From the NCBI GenBank assembly GCA_907165065.1, contig OU015525.1, positions 6,760,537 through 6,824,536 on the forward strand: a DNA stretch of 64,000 bases, read 5' to 3'. Position 1 is the first letter of the stretch. Each line of letters opens with the position of its first letter. The translations under genes were made by a program, and so were the position numbers. Source of the DNA: Caprimulgus europaeus (Eukaryota > Chordata > Aves > Caprimulgiformes > Caprimulgidae). Under the pieces are notes generated by a model. It had not been told where the DNA came from and did no database searches. It worked only from the letters and a program-made list of their open reading frames with translations. Of the stretch, positions 1-11,710 are shown piece after piece.

Positions 1-3000
1 CTCTCCTGTCCAGTGCACCTCCCATAGGAGTGCAAATTACTCATTAATATTAATTCTGCAGAGGAGAACTGAGTATGTTGAAAGAACATTTACTATCAAG
101 GGGTTTATCTGTTTTATTCCCATCCTATACTACCAGTTTATTGGAAGAAGCAGATCCCAGGAGCATTTCAGCATGGTGGTCCTTGGCTCTTAGAAGAGTT
201 TGTGGTACAAATTTAAATCTGCACTGGGAAAACTCTGCTTCCCTTAACTTTTATTTGATAGGGTATTCTTGTAGATCCAGTCAAGTGCAGTGTCCTCAAG
301 GGTCAGGTGCACCATCCTCCTGGTTCCAATTCAGATGGCAAATGGCTGAATTAAGACATCAGAGGCCAGAAAAAGTACAGTCCTAATGTAGAATGAAATA
401 CATGGAATAAGGGTAATTAATAAGGAATACTCATGTGAAACAAACAAACAAACAAACACACTAAAATATTAATTTAGAAAGCACTCAGACAAGACTCTGT
501 CAGAGATTTTTAAAGCTTCAGACATGTTAATCAAAACTTTTTCAGATATCTCTGCAGCGCTCACCCTTTACAAAGGAAAGAAAGATGCTCTTAGGCTGAA
601 GTGCTAAAAGAAACAAGTAAGTAGGAACAAAAAAATGATTGAGGGACCTTGAAAACACTCATATCTGTCACAATGTTTTCACCATCCTGATTAATCTTCA
701 CTGGGGCAATTTTGAAACGATGTTCCTATTAGACAAAAGTGCTCATAGGTTTTGTAGTTTGAAGGCTTTAAGCAGAAATTCTTCGACGCTTGCCCAGTCA
801 GGGCAAATATTGACCCCTCCTTTGAACAAGACAAAATGGAAAAGTGGAATCAGTTAAACACATCCTCTGATTGCCAACTTATGCTGGAGAGTTTTTCAAT
901 CTATCCTAATGGAGTAATATGGTGGTGAAGAAGTATCAATGTTCCACTTTTTCTCTCAGGGTAAAAGTGTTTCAATATTCCCTCAGCTATTTTGTAGACT
1001 ATTTTCTTGAGGAAATGAGGCTCATACAGTCCTGCTAAGCATTTCAGCAGGAGTCCAATTTCATCTAAATTTGATGGAAGAATAAAATTCACTAAGGTAT
1101 TAAGTTCTCACTCCTTCTGTAAGCAGGAGATCCCATCAGAAAAACAAAACAAAACAAAGACCCCATACAAAACACCAAAAAAACCCTAAAGTGCAAGCTT
1201 GGTCTTTATTAGATATTTTCATCTGCTCTTTTTTTTTTTTTTTTTAGCAGCAGAGTAACCCAACATTAGCATAGATTAAATTTTATAATAATTATTTATT
1301 GCTTTGGAAATTATTGCCTAATATTAAGATAGCTAAACTTATTTATTAGTTCCTGGAGTTCTTAAGTGATGAAGTGAACTGTGATCTTTCTTCTTTCTTT
1401 TATTTTTCCACTTAAATTTTAAAATCACATCTACTCTGTTTTGCTAGTAACCAGGCAGTATTTTTTTTTTTCCTCTAAAAGAAATTAGTGTTAATAACTG
1501 ATTTGCCATTTTGCTCATCTGAATACTAAACTAACTTTAAACTACATTGTATAAATTGAGGGGTAAAAATGTTGTGATGATACAACGTTAAAATTTATAT
1601 GTCATGAGGAAAGACGAGGAGGTAAAAGGTAAAGGCAAAAGATGAGCTCCAAAATTTCTCTGGGATTGGTGTCCTGTATTGCTGCATTCAGGCTGGGCTC
1701 ACAGGTTTCTGGTTCTCACTCTGCAGCAAAGAAAAAGGCTACAAAATTCACCAAAGATCTTGTTCATCCACTCCATCTTCACCAGTGGCAGATGATGTCC
1801 TCACTGATCAGTGTTGTCACATACGCTTTGTGGGGTTATAAACAACTACATCAAATGCAAATAAGAGAAAAATTTTTCCCAAGGTACCTGTCCCTTCAGG
1901 GTACCAATTCTCCTCACTGCAGTGACGGTATGTCTATTTCCAATAGAAATATTTACTCTGTGTTGGAAAGACAGATGGGAACGAAAACCTCATCTCACAG
2001 CTCCCACTGTCCCCACAAGCAGGTCAGTACTGTCAGCCATATATGTTTCTTAACCTGGCCTACTGTCCCTTCCCACCAGGTTGGGAAGGTTTTGTACTGG
2101 AGCCAAACCAGAGCTAATTGACAAAACCCATTCCTGCTTTGTTGTTTGGTTACTATCAAACTGTAACTGATGGCTTTGGGCAAAGTGGTTGTGTCTGTTA
2201 AACCTGTCAGATGCAGAAGATCCCAAATAAATTCATAGTGTGGGCACTGTGGTGTTTCTATAATGGACAGTTAGTTCAGCTTTCCTGGCCATTATTTTCT
2301 GCAATTTTGTGGTGTGATGAATGTCAAATTGTCTGTGTTATCTTTTATCTTCTGAGGCTTTTTAATGCTTAGCAATAACTAAGCTTTCTGACAGAGCTGG
2401 CTGGGAATCCTCTCAAAAGAAATATTATTTGGGGGAGGATTGTAAGTTGCTCAGCACTAGGTCTAAATTACATAGCATGCTTGCTTCAGCAGAGCAGAAT
2501 ATGACTCTACCTGGTCTGAGTTTGTTCCTCTAGCCAGGAAGCAGAGTTATTTTGTCCTATCCCTGGCATTACAAGGTCCGTGTAATAATTATAGCATCTA
2601 GTCTGTTCAACATTCCCAGCTGGGCTTGGTCCTCATACTGTCAGGCTTCCTGCAGACTTACCTTTGAATACAATGAGAAGTTCATGAGTCAGTCAGTGTC
2701 TGCAGCCACATAAGATGTGACTGGGAAGCCAACCAGACCCCAAACAGATGGCTGATTCTACAGTTCCTCTCATTGTGAGGATTTATCTATTACAGGCTGT
2801 TGATCAAAACCTCATGATTCCTCATGGTTCATACATGTTTAAAGAACTATTGAGATGATTCTGGCAGAAGAAAAAGGGATCACAGAGGGAAAGAAGGAAG
2901 AAAGAGAAGGAGAGGAAGAAAAGAAAGCAGGGAAGAAAAATGAGCAGATAAAGGATGATAGGATGTAACAAAGGAAGATAGCTTCTACTCTATGGAGATT

Positions 3001-6000
3001 ACCATATAAAAAATTCCAGAAAGTTGGATGTATAAAATATCCTCTTTTGAATACTCAGGCTCGAGGAAGAAGAGCAGGTTTCAGAGCAATTCATCACAAA
3101 ATGTGTTTTCTGTCATAACCTGCAAATACTTGACAGCCCCACCACCTCCCAAGTACACCACAGAATCTCTCTTAATCAGTGCTCAGTTTGAGAAAATGGC
3201 CCTGACTCATGTTACACCCTCTATCCCCAAAGATAACCAGCCCAGCAGAGATCATGTTTTTTCCCTTTACATATTTTATCCAAATACACAAGACTATAGT
3301 ATGAACCACATGGCAGTCCAACAGCACAATTACCCAGATCAGGGATAACTACAGGAAATGGGTGGAAAGCACCTACCTGACCCTCCTCCCCTGTATCATT
3401 TTCTGGTTTGCTCCAGAGGAGTAGGTAGGAGCTGCTCACAGAGTATGTCCTCAGTTTGTGTCTTCACAGGACAGAAGTGAGTCTGGAGACAAATAAGTAA
3501 CTCTGAATAGATGCAAATCAATTTCTTACATCTGATTAGCATGCAATGTTTGAAGAATAAAGATAGGAGAGCTTGCAAAACTGAGATAAAATTCAACAGA
3601 AGTCAACAAAAAGCTAAGACAAAATAAAACAATTAACTTAAAAGACAGAGAAAAGGTCATAGATCTTATCTGTCATACTAGGTACTAGTGAAATCTCATC
3701 TGAAACTGAATGGACAGATCTGTCCACTTCTGTCCAATCAGTGTTTAGAAATGATTAATTGAAAGAAGATGAAGGAATGTATAAATAGACTAATATGAAA
3801 ATAGAGGGGAAGAAAAACTTTTCAAGACCTAAAGAGCTTGGCTGTAGTCCAAAAACCCAGTCATGGTAAAAAGGGCAGGAATTCTGCCTGTAAACATTAA
3901 GGAAGTGACACTTAGGGAGGATAAGACCTATTTTTGTTGAAGTAAAAATGATAGAACAAAAAAAAGTAAGTGCTGATGAACTAAATATGAATGCAAGTTG
4001 GCCAAAAATAAAAGACTTCCAGCTAGCCTTCCAGTGAAATTAAAGTGAATAGAAGCTGAGGTTGACCCAAGGTGTTGGTCAGTGATTTTATAAGTGAGGT
4101 TCCAGGACACTATTTTCTGCAATAAAAATGAGCTGAGTTCTACAAGCTAAGAAATCCCTTTCAACCAAATATCATACTCCTAAATAGACCTGTCTCTCCC
4201 AATCATAATTTGATTCTCCTTGTGTCTCGGAGCTGTGAACTTTTCTTCATTCAGTAAATCTTTTACGGATATTAAAATAAAGGTCAAGAATAGGGAAAAA
4301 AGAATGACAGTGGAAGCTATATTGAGTATTTACAACAAAGGTCATGGTCAACTGTGAGTAAAGAAGAAAGAATAGAAACATTCACAGCTGGAAAACAACA
4401 AATTTCACAAGTAAGTTGAAATGTGAGATTTGCTTCAAGAGAAATGTAGGATTTTTTTTTTCTGGAAAAAATATTCATGGCTTAATTTTGCAAAATACAT
4501 TAATTATTTAGCTTGAGTCCTGTCTTCAAGTAATTATTTGAAAATCAAAGTTCCATTTGCCTTCAAAAAGATCCAGATATATTCATCATTCAAATAACTT
4601 AAAAAGAATTAATTTCTTATTTATGCTGCTGTCTTTCAGAGCACCTGGCATCAGGGCAGAAAAGTTGTGAACATGAAATGCTGACTTGTAATATCCCTAA
4701 TCCTTTACCACTAAAAAAATGGTTTTTTACAGTCATTTCAACCCGTACCAGTGCAGTACAGTATACAAGGAATAAAATTACTATGTCTGCTGAAAACATG
4801 TATATGGCATAGTACCATTGCTAATGATTTGTCATTTAACATGAACACCCCGGACTTTCAAGTTTCAATCTTTATTTCATGATCTCAAAGTGTAACTTCC
4901 CTTTTGAATCCATTGTCAATAAGGATAAGTAATTTACCCCCCAGTCACGTGTGCAATGCCATTAAAATCTTTCTCAAAGAGCTGAGTTTTGGACCCACTG
5001 ACAAATATTATGCCCAGAAGGAACCACTGAGAATCTACAGTGAATTTTCTACCAACAGCAGAATTTCACCTGCTGCTGAAATACATTATGTCCTAATTTC
5101 ATCCACCCTTGGACCACATTGTGTTAAACACTGCAACTTAACCAAGTTAGAAAGAATAACTAGCAGTTTCTGCCCTCGAGTCCCTGCTATTTCAAAGTAT
5201 GGCCAAAAGGTAACCAGGGACTTTCAGAAAAGTAACACTACGCAGGAGAAAACTGTCAGCTTTCCTGTGCTAGACATGCAATTGAATTACCTTCTTGAGT
5301 TTGATTTCACTTCACTGGGACCAAAACAGGATGCAATCTGTAGCCATTGAGAGAAAAGCCTCATCAGCACAATGAAATGGGAAAATAACCCTGAAAATAG
5401 TGCTGAGGTAAAAGCCCTTCTACTCCTGCTTATCCTTCCAAATGGCTGGGGGTGAGAAAGAACATGTTGCTAGCTGTGTAATGAGGCACAGATTGAAAAT
5501 TGCTTAAAAGCATGTGCACAGTAACAGGGAGGATTTTACCGAGTGGCACTCTGAGAAAATTATTGTAATTGCACTTTTTAGTTATTATCAACTTGGTCTC
5601 CGGGACCTCAGTAAGTGCCATTAGACATCTGTTGTGGGACTATTCTCAGCAAGCAAAGAAGCCGCCAAGACCTTCAAAAAAATACAAATAAATGGGAAGC
5701 ACACATCATGTTTTTTTCCCTGTAGGTATGCCTCACAAATAACATTATGGAGATTTTTTTTTTTCTTTTGCAAACTTTTATAATATTTTTGGGACAGGTT
5801 GACATATACTATTTGCTATAATGACTGCTTTCCAGGTGAGCTACTAATTATATTACTTATAATAGCCGAACATCTGATTAAGGTGAATTTTCTAAACAAT
5901 CCAAGAAAGTTTGTTATAAGTTGATAGAAATTGAATATCTAGACTCTTCACTTTCAGAATTTCATAACCCATATTTGCTTTACTTCTGCTACAGTTCTGC

Positions 6001-6186
6001 AGGGTTACTTTTGTAAAAAGGAGGGGAAATTGAGAGAAAAGGCATAGAATATAGAAAATAATGGATGAATTTAAAGAAAAAGTCTTTTTCTGTTCAAAGA
6101 GTTAGAAACTGGGTATACAGCTCCAGTGGCATCCACAGTACTGAGCCTGCGGTAGGGTTGCAGGTGCTGACTTCATTAGTGTTTTG
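1..6186. other. Unique AT-rich sequence, no gene recognised
   Basis: I see no exon, RNA gene or recognisable repeat apart from the polypurine tract listed separately and a T17 run at 1229-1245. Two longer open frames lie here, 1642-2121 (159 codons, plus) and 4904-5350 (148 codons, plus). Neither shows a domain, a signal peptide or a repeated motif that I recognise, and both are within the length expected by chance in this much DNA. The stretch could be intergenic or intronic. Confidence 0.6.
2878..2945. repeat. Polypurine (GA-rich) tract
   Basis: Roughly 68 bases are almost entirely A and G, built from GAAG, GGAA and GAAA units without a fixed period. Such tracts can form triplex DNA and often vary in length. 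There is no sign of function here. Confidence 0.8.
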
Positions 6187-6751
6187 AAAATTGTTATGGG
6201 TTGATCCCGATGGGCAGCTAAGCACCAGACTGCTGCTCACTCCAACCCCCAGGGGGAATGGGAAAGAGGAAAGGAAGAGTAAAAGCAAGAAAACTTGTGG
6301 GTTGAGATTTTTTTTTTTTTAATAAGCGAAGGAGAAGTAGAAGAATAGAAAAAGAAAACAAAACAAAACAAGTGATGCAAAGGCAGTCATTCACCAATTC
6401 CCATGAGTAGACTGATGCCCAGCCAGTTCCCAAGTGAGAGATAGTTAACCTCCCTGAACTCCCTCCTCTCCCTTTTTATTGCTGGCATTATATGCCATGG
6501 AATATCTCTTTAGTTAGTTCGGGTAGTCTGCCTGGTTGTGTGCTTCCCAACCTTTTGCACACCCCCAATGAGTACACAGTGGGAGCAGAGGGATATGAGG
6601 GAAGTCCTTGTTGCTGTGCAAACACTATTCAGTGACAGATAAAACATGAGCATGTTAGCAGCATTGCTTTGGTCAGAAGTGTGGAACACAGCACCACACC
6701 AGCTGCTATGAAGAAAATTAACTCCATCCTAGACAGACCCCCTAGAAAAAT
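6187..6751 (-). mobile_element. ERVL-type solo LTR with 5-bp target duplication
   Basis: The LTR proper is 6192-6746, read on the minus strand. It matches, in reverse, the same LTR family as the plus-strand copy at 38316-38880. Shared blocks include the GGTTGA/AAGCACCA start, the part reading GGAATATC near a TATA-like CATATAATG (reverse of 6484-6496), the CACCCCC block near 6560, and the closing GAAGAAAATTAACTC stretch at 6709-6723. The flanking pentamers are AAAAT at 6187-6191 and AAAAT at 6747-6751, an exact 5-bp duplication, which is the size known for ERVL. No internal viral genes are present, so this is a solo LTR left by LTR-LTR recombination. A T-rich expansion at 6309-6320 sits next to the expected polyadenylation region. 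Substitutions are numerous, so it is old. Short open frames inside it are chance. Confidence 0.85.
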
Positions 6752-7740
6752 ATTCAGAAAGGAGACCTCAGAGGGGCAAAAAATGAGTCTTAGGCCCTTT
6801 TCCATTGGAGACCTCTCATATACCAAAGGGGAATCCCAAAGCTGTCCCAGAGTCTGGACAGAGCCTGGACAGAGATGCTCCCATCCTTCCTGTGAAGAAT
6901 CTAGGCTGTTGCAAACATGGGAATGCAAATTGTATGGCTGCAGGAGGAAAACAGTCCTGCAACAGCACAAACCCATAGTGAGGAAAATCAGTTAGGATGG
7001 GACCATCCAGTTTTCATCCCTGATCTTGGGTTATTTCAGATTTGTAGCCAATGCTTATTTAGCAGAAATAAGGGAAGGCTACATGCACACTATTCAATTA
7101 AACATTGTGAGACTTTCCTCTGACACTGATACTGCTGGGATGGAGTGGTTCATATCTATACTGTTAAACATTCTTGCCTTCCAAAACAGGATGGCTACAT
7201 CTGGTATGCTGTTTGGAATTAGTCTGTGGTTTGTGTTGACTGGTAAAGCTCCTGGGAACTGTCTGGAGAGTGCTATGCTAGATGATCCTGACCAAAACTG
7301 TGCCAGACATTATTTTAACAAATTAATATAATACAGCAAGTTGCTCTCACTGCCTAAGCAGAATATATACATAGTCAAATGGCCCAACAAGCAGATATTT
7401 ATTTACCCATCAGTGGCCCGATTATCTGCATAGCTCTTCAGGACTGTCAAGTACCTGGAGCAACCAGGCATTATTCTGCCCTAAACGGATCCACCTCAGT
7501 GGAGGTGGCACTTAAATGGACCAAATTTCAACAGTTCTTAGACTTCTCATGGTTTGTTAAACCAGTATTGCACAAAAGGTAGGAATCTTCCTTTGCAGAT
7601 GGAGTCCTCCCCTTGCAATAGCCACAGTGTAGAAAATGTAGAGCTGGAGTGGCAGGAGGACATGAAGGGATTCAGACTTCAAAAGAGTCTTATATCCTCC
7701 CCATGTACCCTCCTGCTGTTTGCCCAGCCAAGGCAACAAG
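6752..7740. other. Unique sequence, no gene recognised
   Basis: Several overlapping short open frames occur (60-115 codons), for example 7026-7331 and 6629-6976. The latter partly overlaps the LTR. None shows a recognisable family, and there is no splice-site or polyadenylation context that would argue for an exon. Confidence 0.55.
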
Positions 7741-7825
7741 GTAGAATCATAGAATCAGAATCATTTTGGTTGGAATAAGACCTTTAAGATCATCTAGTCC
7801 AACCACAGGGCAACAACAAACAATA
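7741..7825 (-). mobile_element. CR1 LINE 3'-end fragment
   Basis: The sequence starts with TAGAATCATAGAATCA, the reverse of the CR1 terminal octamer repeat. It continues through TTGGTTGGAATAAGACC and AGATCATCTAGTCCAACC, the hallmark of the CR1 3' untranslated region read backwards. Only about 85 bases remain, a typical severe 5' truncation. Similarity fades after CAACAACAAACA. Confidence 0.9.
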
Positions 7826-7992
7826 GTACAGTGATTCTTGAAGGAGACTTTGCTTTGCTTCCCTCTGCTTTATATTATGCCTGTTTTTATAGATTTTTAA
7901 TGGCTTGACTAAAAACTAGGACACTACATATAAACAAAGAAGCCAACTAAAACTCTCTCACAGAAGTAGGCCCTCAGCCTCCTGCTTATTCC

Positions 7993-8050
7993 TTGGGGTT
8001 TTTGGTTTTTTGGGGTTTTTTGTTTTGTTGGGATTTTTTTTTTGTTTTCC
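7993..8050. repeat. G/T-rich low-complexity tract
   Basis: Runs of T broken by GG, GGG and GGGG cover about 58 bases. Two G4 runs (about 7995-7998 and 8012-8015) and shorter G runs give only a weak G-quadruplex possibility. Confidence 0.7.
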
Positions 8051-8408
8051 AGGAGGCCTTACCTGGGAATCAAATATAAAGCTGCTCTTCTCCATCCTTT
8101 GAAACTTTGTAAGACAAAAGGGAGAGCAAAGGTAACTGCAGAAGACCAGGCAGCTATTCACTTGCAAAGCAACCCTCTTGGGCTGTTTCTTGTGCTTTTT
8201 CTTCTCATTTTCCCCCTGATCAAAGAGCAGTCTCCACAGTCTGCATAATACATGAAACTGAGATAGCTAACAGCATGCTCTGGCTCAGAGAGCTTCTGTA
8301 GGGAGACTTTGATGTCTGCATGCTCTGAATGGCTCTAATGGCTGTTTTTCCCCTGTTAGCCCTGCATCCCTCAAATCCTGCTCAGGAATGGAACTGCAGA
8401 TTTACAGT

Positions 8409-8945
8409 TATAGAATCATAGAATCATAGAATGGTTTGGGTTGGAAGGGACCTTAAAGATCATTCAGTTCCAACCCCCCTGCCATCAGCAGGGACACCTT
8501 CCACTAGACCAGGTTGCTCAAAGCCTCATCCAGCCTGACCTTGAACACTTCCAGGGAGGAGCACCCACAGCTTCTCTGGGCAACCTGGGCCAGTGTCTCA
8601 ACACCCTCAAAGCAAAGAATTTCTTCCCAATGTCTAATCTAAACCCACCTTCTTCCAGTTTAAAGCCATTTCCCCTTGTTCTGTCACTATCTGCCCTTGT
8701 AAAAAGTCCCTCCACAGCTATCTTGTAGGTCCCTTCAGGTACTGGAAGGCCACTAGAAGATCTCCCCAGAACCTTCTCTTCTCCAGGCTGAACAGCCCCA
8801 ACTCTCTCACCCTATCCTCATAGGAGAGGTGCTCCAGCCCTCTGACCATCCTGGTGATCTCCTCTGGCCTCACTCCAGTAGGTCCATGTCCTTATGTTGG
8901 GAGCTCCAGAACTGGACACAGGACTCCATGTGAGGCCTCAAAAGA
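8409..8945 (-). mobile_element. CR1 LINE, 3' end about 540 bp
   Basis: This copy begins with three tandem copies of the reversed CR1 terminal octamer (8409-8432). It then carries the TTGGAAGGGACC core and the 3' untranslated region, and it ends in the last part of ORF2 (GCCTCACTCCAGTAGGTCCATG region, then GGACACAGGACTCCATGTG). The intact octamer tail and low visible divergence suggest that it is one of the younger CR1 copies here. It is truncated at 5' and codes for nothing functional. The two open frames over it (8441-8728 plus, 8518-8715 minus) are artefacts of the repeat. Confidence 0.93.
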
Positions 8946-11170
8946 CCTTACTTCATTCACTAGGACTGTATTTTTTTTCTTTTTTTTCCCCCCCTGAAAG
9001 AAACCACCCCAACTTTTGCTCTCTGGTGCCTAATGAAGCAAGTAGAGGACAAGATTCCTGTCAACACAGGGAGGGATGATATAAGGAACAAAACTTGTTT
9101 AGTGACACCAACAGGGATGGGTAAATACAGGGCAGTATCTCAGAGTGGAGCAAAAACCATCCCCTACCTCTGTGTGAAGCAAAAGGATTAGCTCTCAGTG
9201 CTGAAGCCATGCTTTATGGTAGGCTTCTACATGCTTTGAAGGACAAGCCTGAGAAATTGAAAAGGAAACAATCCTTAATCCTGCTTTTTTTTACGATTTA
9301 GTGATAAAGTCAAATCCACTTTGCTGTAAGTAGCTCAGTTGATTTTTAGAAGCCAGGCTATTTCCTGAGATACAAGGCTCTGCTTATATAAAGAGATCAG
9401 TGTTGACTGTTGGGGCAAGGGGAGGGGAGAAGCAGGAAGATGTGTTTGGGAGAAGTTTGGATGATCTTTGTACAGGGCTGCCTTTTAAAAATTTCGTTAT
9501 TGATGTTATTACTATTTATTTGCTGTATGATTCAGGGAGTAGGGGATAAAAAAGGAAGAAATATGAGGAAAGAAATGTGTTTTGTCATGTTCAAGACATC
9601 CTGAAAGTCCATTCAACAGGTATATCTTTTCATCCCCCACTACATGGACATTTCTTTCAGAAAATAAAAAACAAAAAAGAAAAACTTATGTTTTCATTCT
9701 GTCCAGTAGGAATGATGTAGTCTTAATTGCCTATGTCCCATCCTGCTAAAACCCTCCATCTTATCATCTGAATGGGTGCTGTGCACACAGAGGATCTTAA
9801 AACCCAGTGCATTTCAAGGCCTAGCCTGAAGAAAAAAAGCTAACTGCAAAAGAATAGATAACTAAAAAACCAGTTAAAATTGTGTATAAACACTGTTAAC
9901 AATAATTGACCTTTTTAAATCTGGAAGCTTTTACTGATCGACCTTGACACTGGGGGTTTAGGTAAAGGAAAAAACAGCTTGGAAAGTTTTTTCAGAAAGG
10001 AAAGAAAGGAAAAGAAGGAAGAAAGAAAAAAAAGGAAAAGCCACTAGATTAGGTGCATTCCATGGTCAGTCCACTCATAATTCTGTAGTCTTATTGATGG
10101 CACTAGTCTTATATTATTCATTCAAGAGAGAAGGATCTTAAAGGTGACTAATTAAAAATAAGTTTTTATTGGTTAAATAATACTACCTTTGTTAGTAAAA
10201 TCTATCAAAATTTTAAAATATAATTTGAAAAAGGAGAAATCAAATACATTACAGTTTACTAGCCTGAGAGCAGCCTACATACAGAAATAAAATAAAAGGT
10301 TGAGATATAAATCATAAATATGAAAATCCTGCCTTTTTACGTTTTGACAAATGATTTTTTTTTAATAAAAGAACAAAATTATCTACTTCTTTTCATTTTA
10401 TAATTTGCAAGTACCTTGGATCAAGATTTCTATCATAAGCAGGAAGTAAAACATTTCAAGTTTCCAAAATACTGAGTATTCAATAACTTGTCTCAATGTA
10501 ATATGTAATTTCTAGAGTCATCAAAGAGCCCAAAAGAAAGTGGAGCAGTATCTTTTTACATACCTTTACATGTTTATATTTATTGCTGTCAGGGCATAGT
10601 AGTCAAGTCTCTTTGCAGGTTTGCAAATATAAATTCAAAAGCCTTCTCCAAAGCCCCTCTCAATTTCCATTCTTGAAATCACCCTATCAATACACTCCAA
10701 ATTTATCCTTTTATTTTTTCCCCCTTTTTTTCCCCATTTTTTCCACCAGCTTGTACCACCTCTTTAGCTATATGTGAAGCTCAGGGAACCCAAAAGTTCA
10801 AGTGGAGCATCTCATACGCCAGAGAGCTATAGCTCAGAGTAAACCCTTTCACTGCTCTTTGTATCCCTTATGCCTAAGACACCAATAATTCTTTGCAAAG
10901 GAGAGGTAACAGCTCACTGACTATCTGTGTCCCCTATGGCAGGCAGACAGGCAATGAAATTTTCTGTCTTTCATTACTTCCTCAGTCCTGTATGCCCTTC
11001 TCCCAAAACTGTTCCTGTCCTGGTAGCTTCTCTAAGGTGGTGTCTTACTTTTCTACATATTGCTTTGAGGTGACCTGCTTATCTTTGGTAGAAATTGTTC
11101 CTTACTTTTTCTTAAGTCAGATCTAAAAAGAAATAATCAGTTGTAACTCTGTAAGAAGCAGATATGCCAT
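8946..11170. other. Unique sequence, no gene recognised
   Basis: The stretch holds a purine-rich run of GGAAA/GAAA units at 9991-10041 and a T-rich run near 8970. Short open frames at 9410-9604, 10583-10777 and 10893-11126 show no recognisable protein family. Confidence 0.55.
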
Positions 11171-11710
11171 CATAAGTAATTTTTTCCAAATGTCCCAACT
11201 GAACTTTCCCTGATGCAGTTTCATTCCAGTTCCTCGTGTCCTATTGTTGGTCACCAGAGAGAGGAGATCAGCAGCTCCTCCACTGCCCGCCTTGAGGAAG
11301 TTCTAGACAGCATTGAGATCACCCCTCAGCCTTCTTTTCTCCAAGCTGAACAAGCGAAGTAACCTCAGCCACTCCTGGTAAGTCTTGTCCTTGAGATCTT
11401 CCACCATCTTGGTCACCTGCCTCTGGACACTCTCTAATAGTTTGATATTTTTCTTCTATTGAGGTACCCAAAACTGCACACAGTACTTGAGGTGGGGCTG
11501 CACCAGTGCAATGGGACTCCCCCAGTAGAGTGGGACAATCATCTCCCTCAAAAAGCTACCTGTGCCATGCTTGACGCACCCCAGAACACAGTTTGCCCTT
11601 TTGGTTTCCAGGGCACACTGTTGGCTCATATTCAACTTACCATCAACCCAAACCCCCAGATCTTTTTACATTGGGCGGCTCTCCAGCCTCTCATCCAGAA
11701 ATTATTGTTA
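11171..11710 (-). mobile_element. Older CR1 LINE fragment
   Basis: Read on the minus strand this is the end of CR1 ORF2 followed by 3' untranslated region. The reversed landmarks are clear: CCTCAGCCTTCTTTTCTCCA (about 11325), GCTGAACAAGC, CTGGACACTCTCTAATAG, CCCAAAACTGCACACAGTAC (11467-11486), and CACACTGTTGGCTCATATTC. The octamer end is missing or decayed near 11171, and the copy is more diverged than the one at 8409, so it belongs to an older subfamily. The open frames at 11459-11722 and 11593-11886 lie across it and are not genes. Confidence 0.88.

Noticed and set aside
1642-2121. 159-codon open frame as a possible gene
   Set aside because: No recognisable domain, composition is not protein-like in any clear way, and an opposite-strand frame overlaps it. 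The length is within chance for 64 kb.
3660-4110. Possible ancient CR1 on the plus strand
   Set aside because: A few words resemble a CR1 3' region, but no ordered series of landmarks could be followed.
4904-5350. 148-codon open frame as a possible gene or retroelement piece
   Set aside because: I could not match it to any family, and there is no repeat signature or GC shift around it. It is worth one database search but does not support a gene call.
6218-6433. Hydrophobic 71-codon minus-strand frame as a small membrane protein
   Set aside because: It lies wholly inside the ERVL-type solo LTR, and its lysine run comes from the T-rich expansion at 6309-6320.
7993-8050. G-quadruplex on the plus strand
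   Set aside because: There are only two runs of four G, and the others are two or three with long T spacers.
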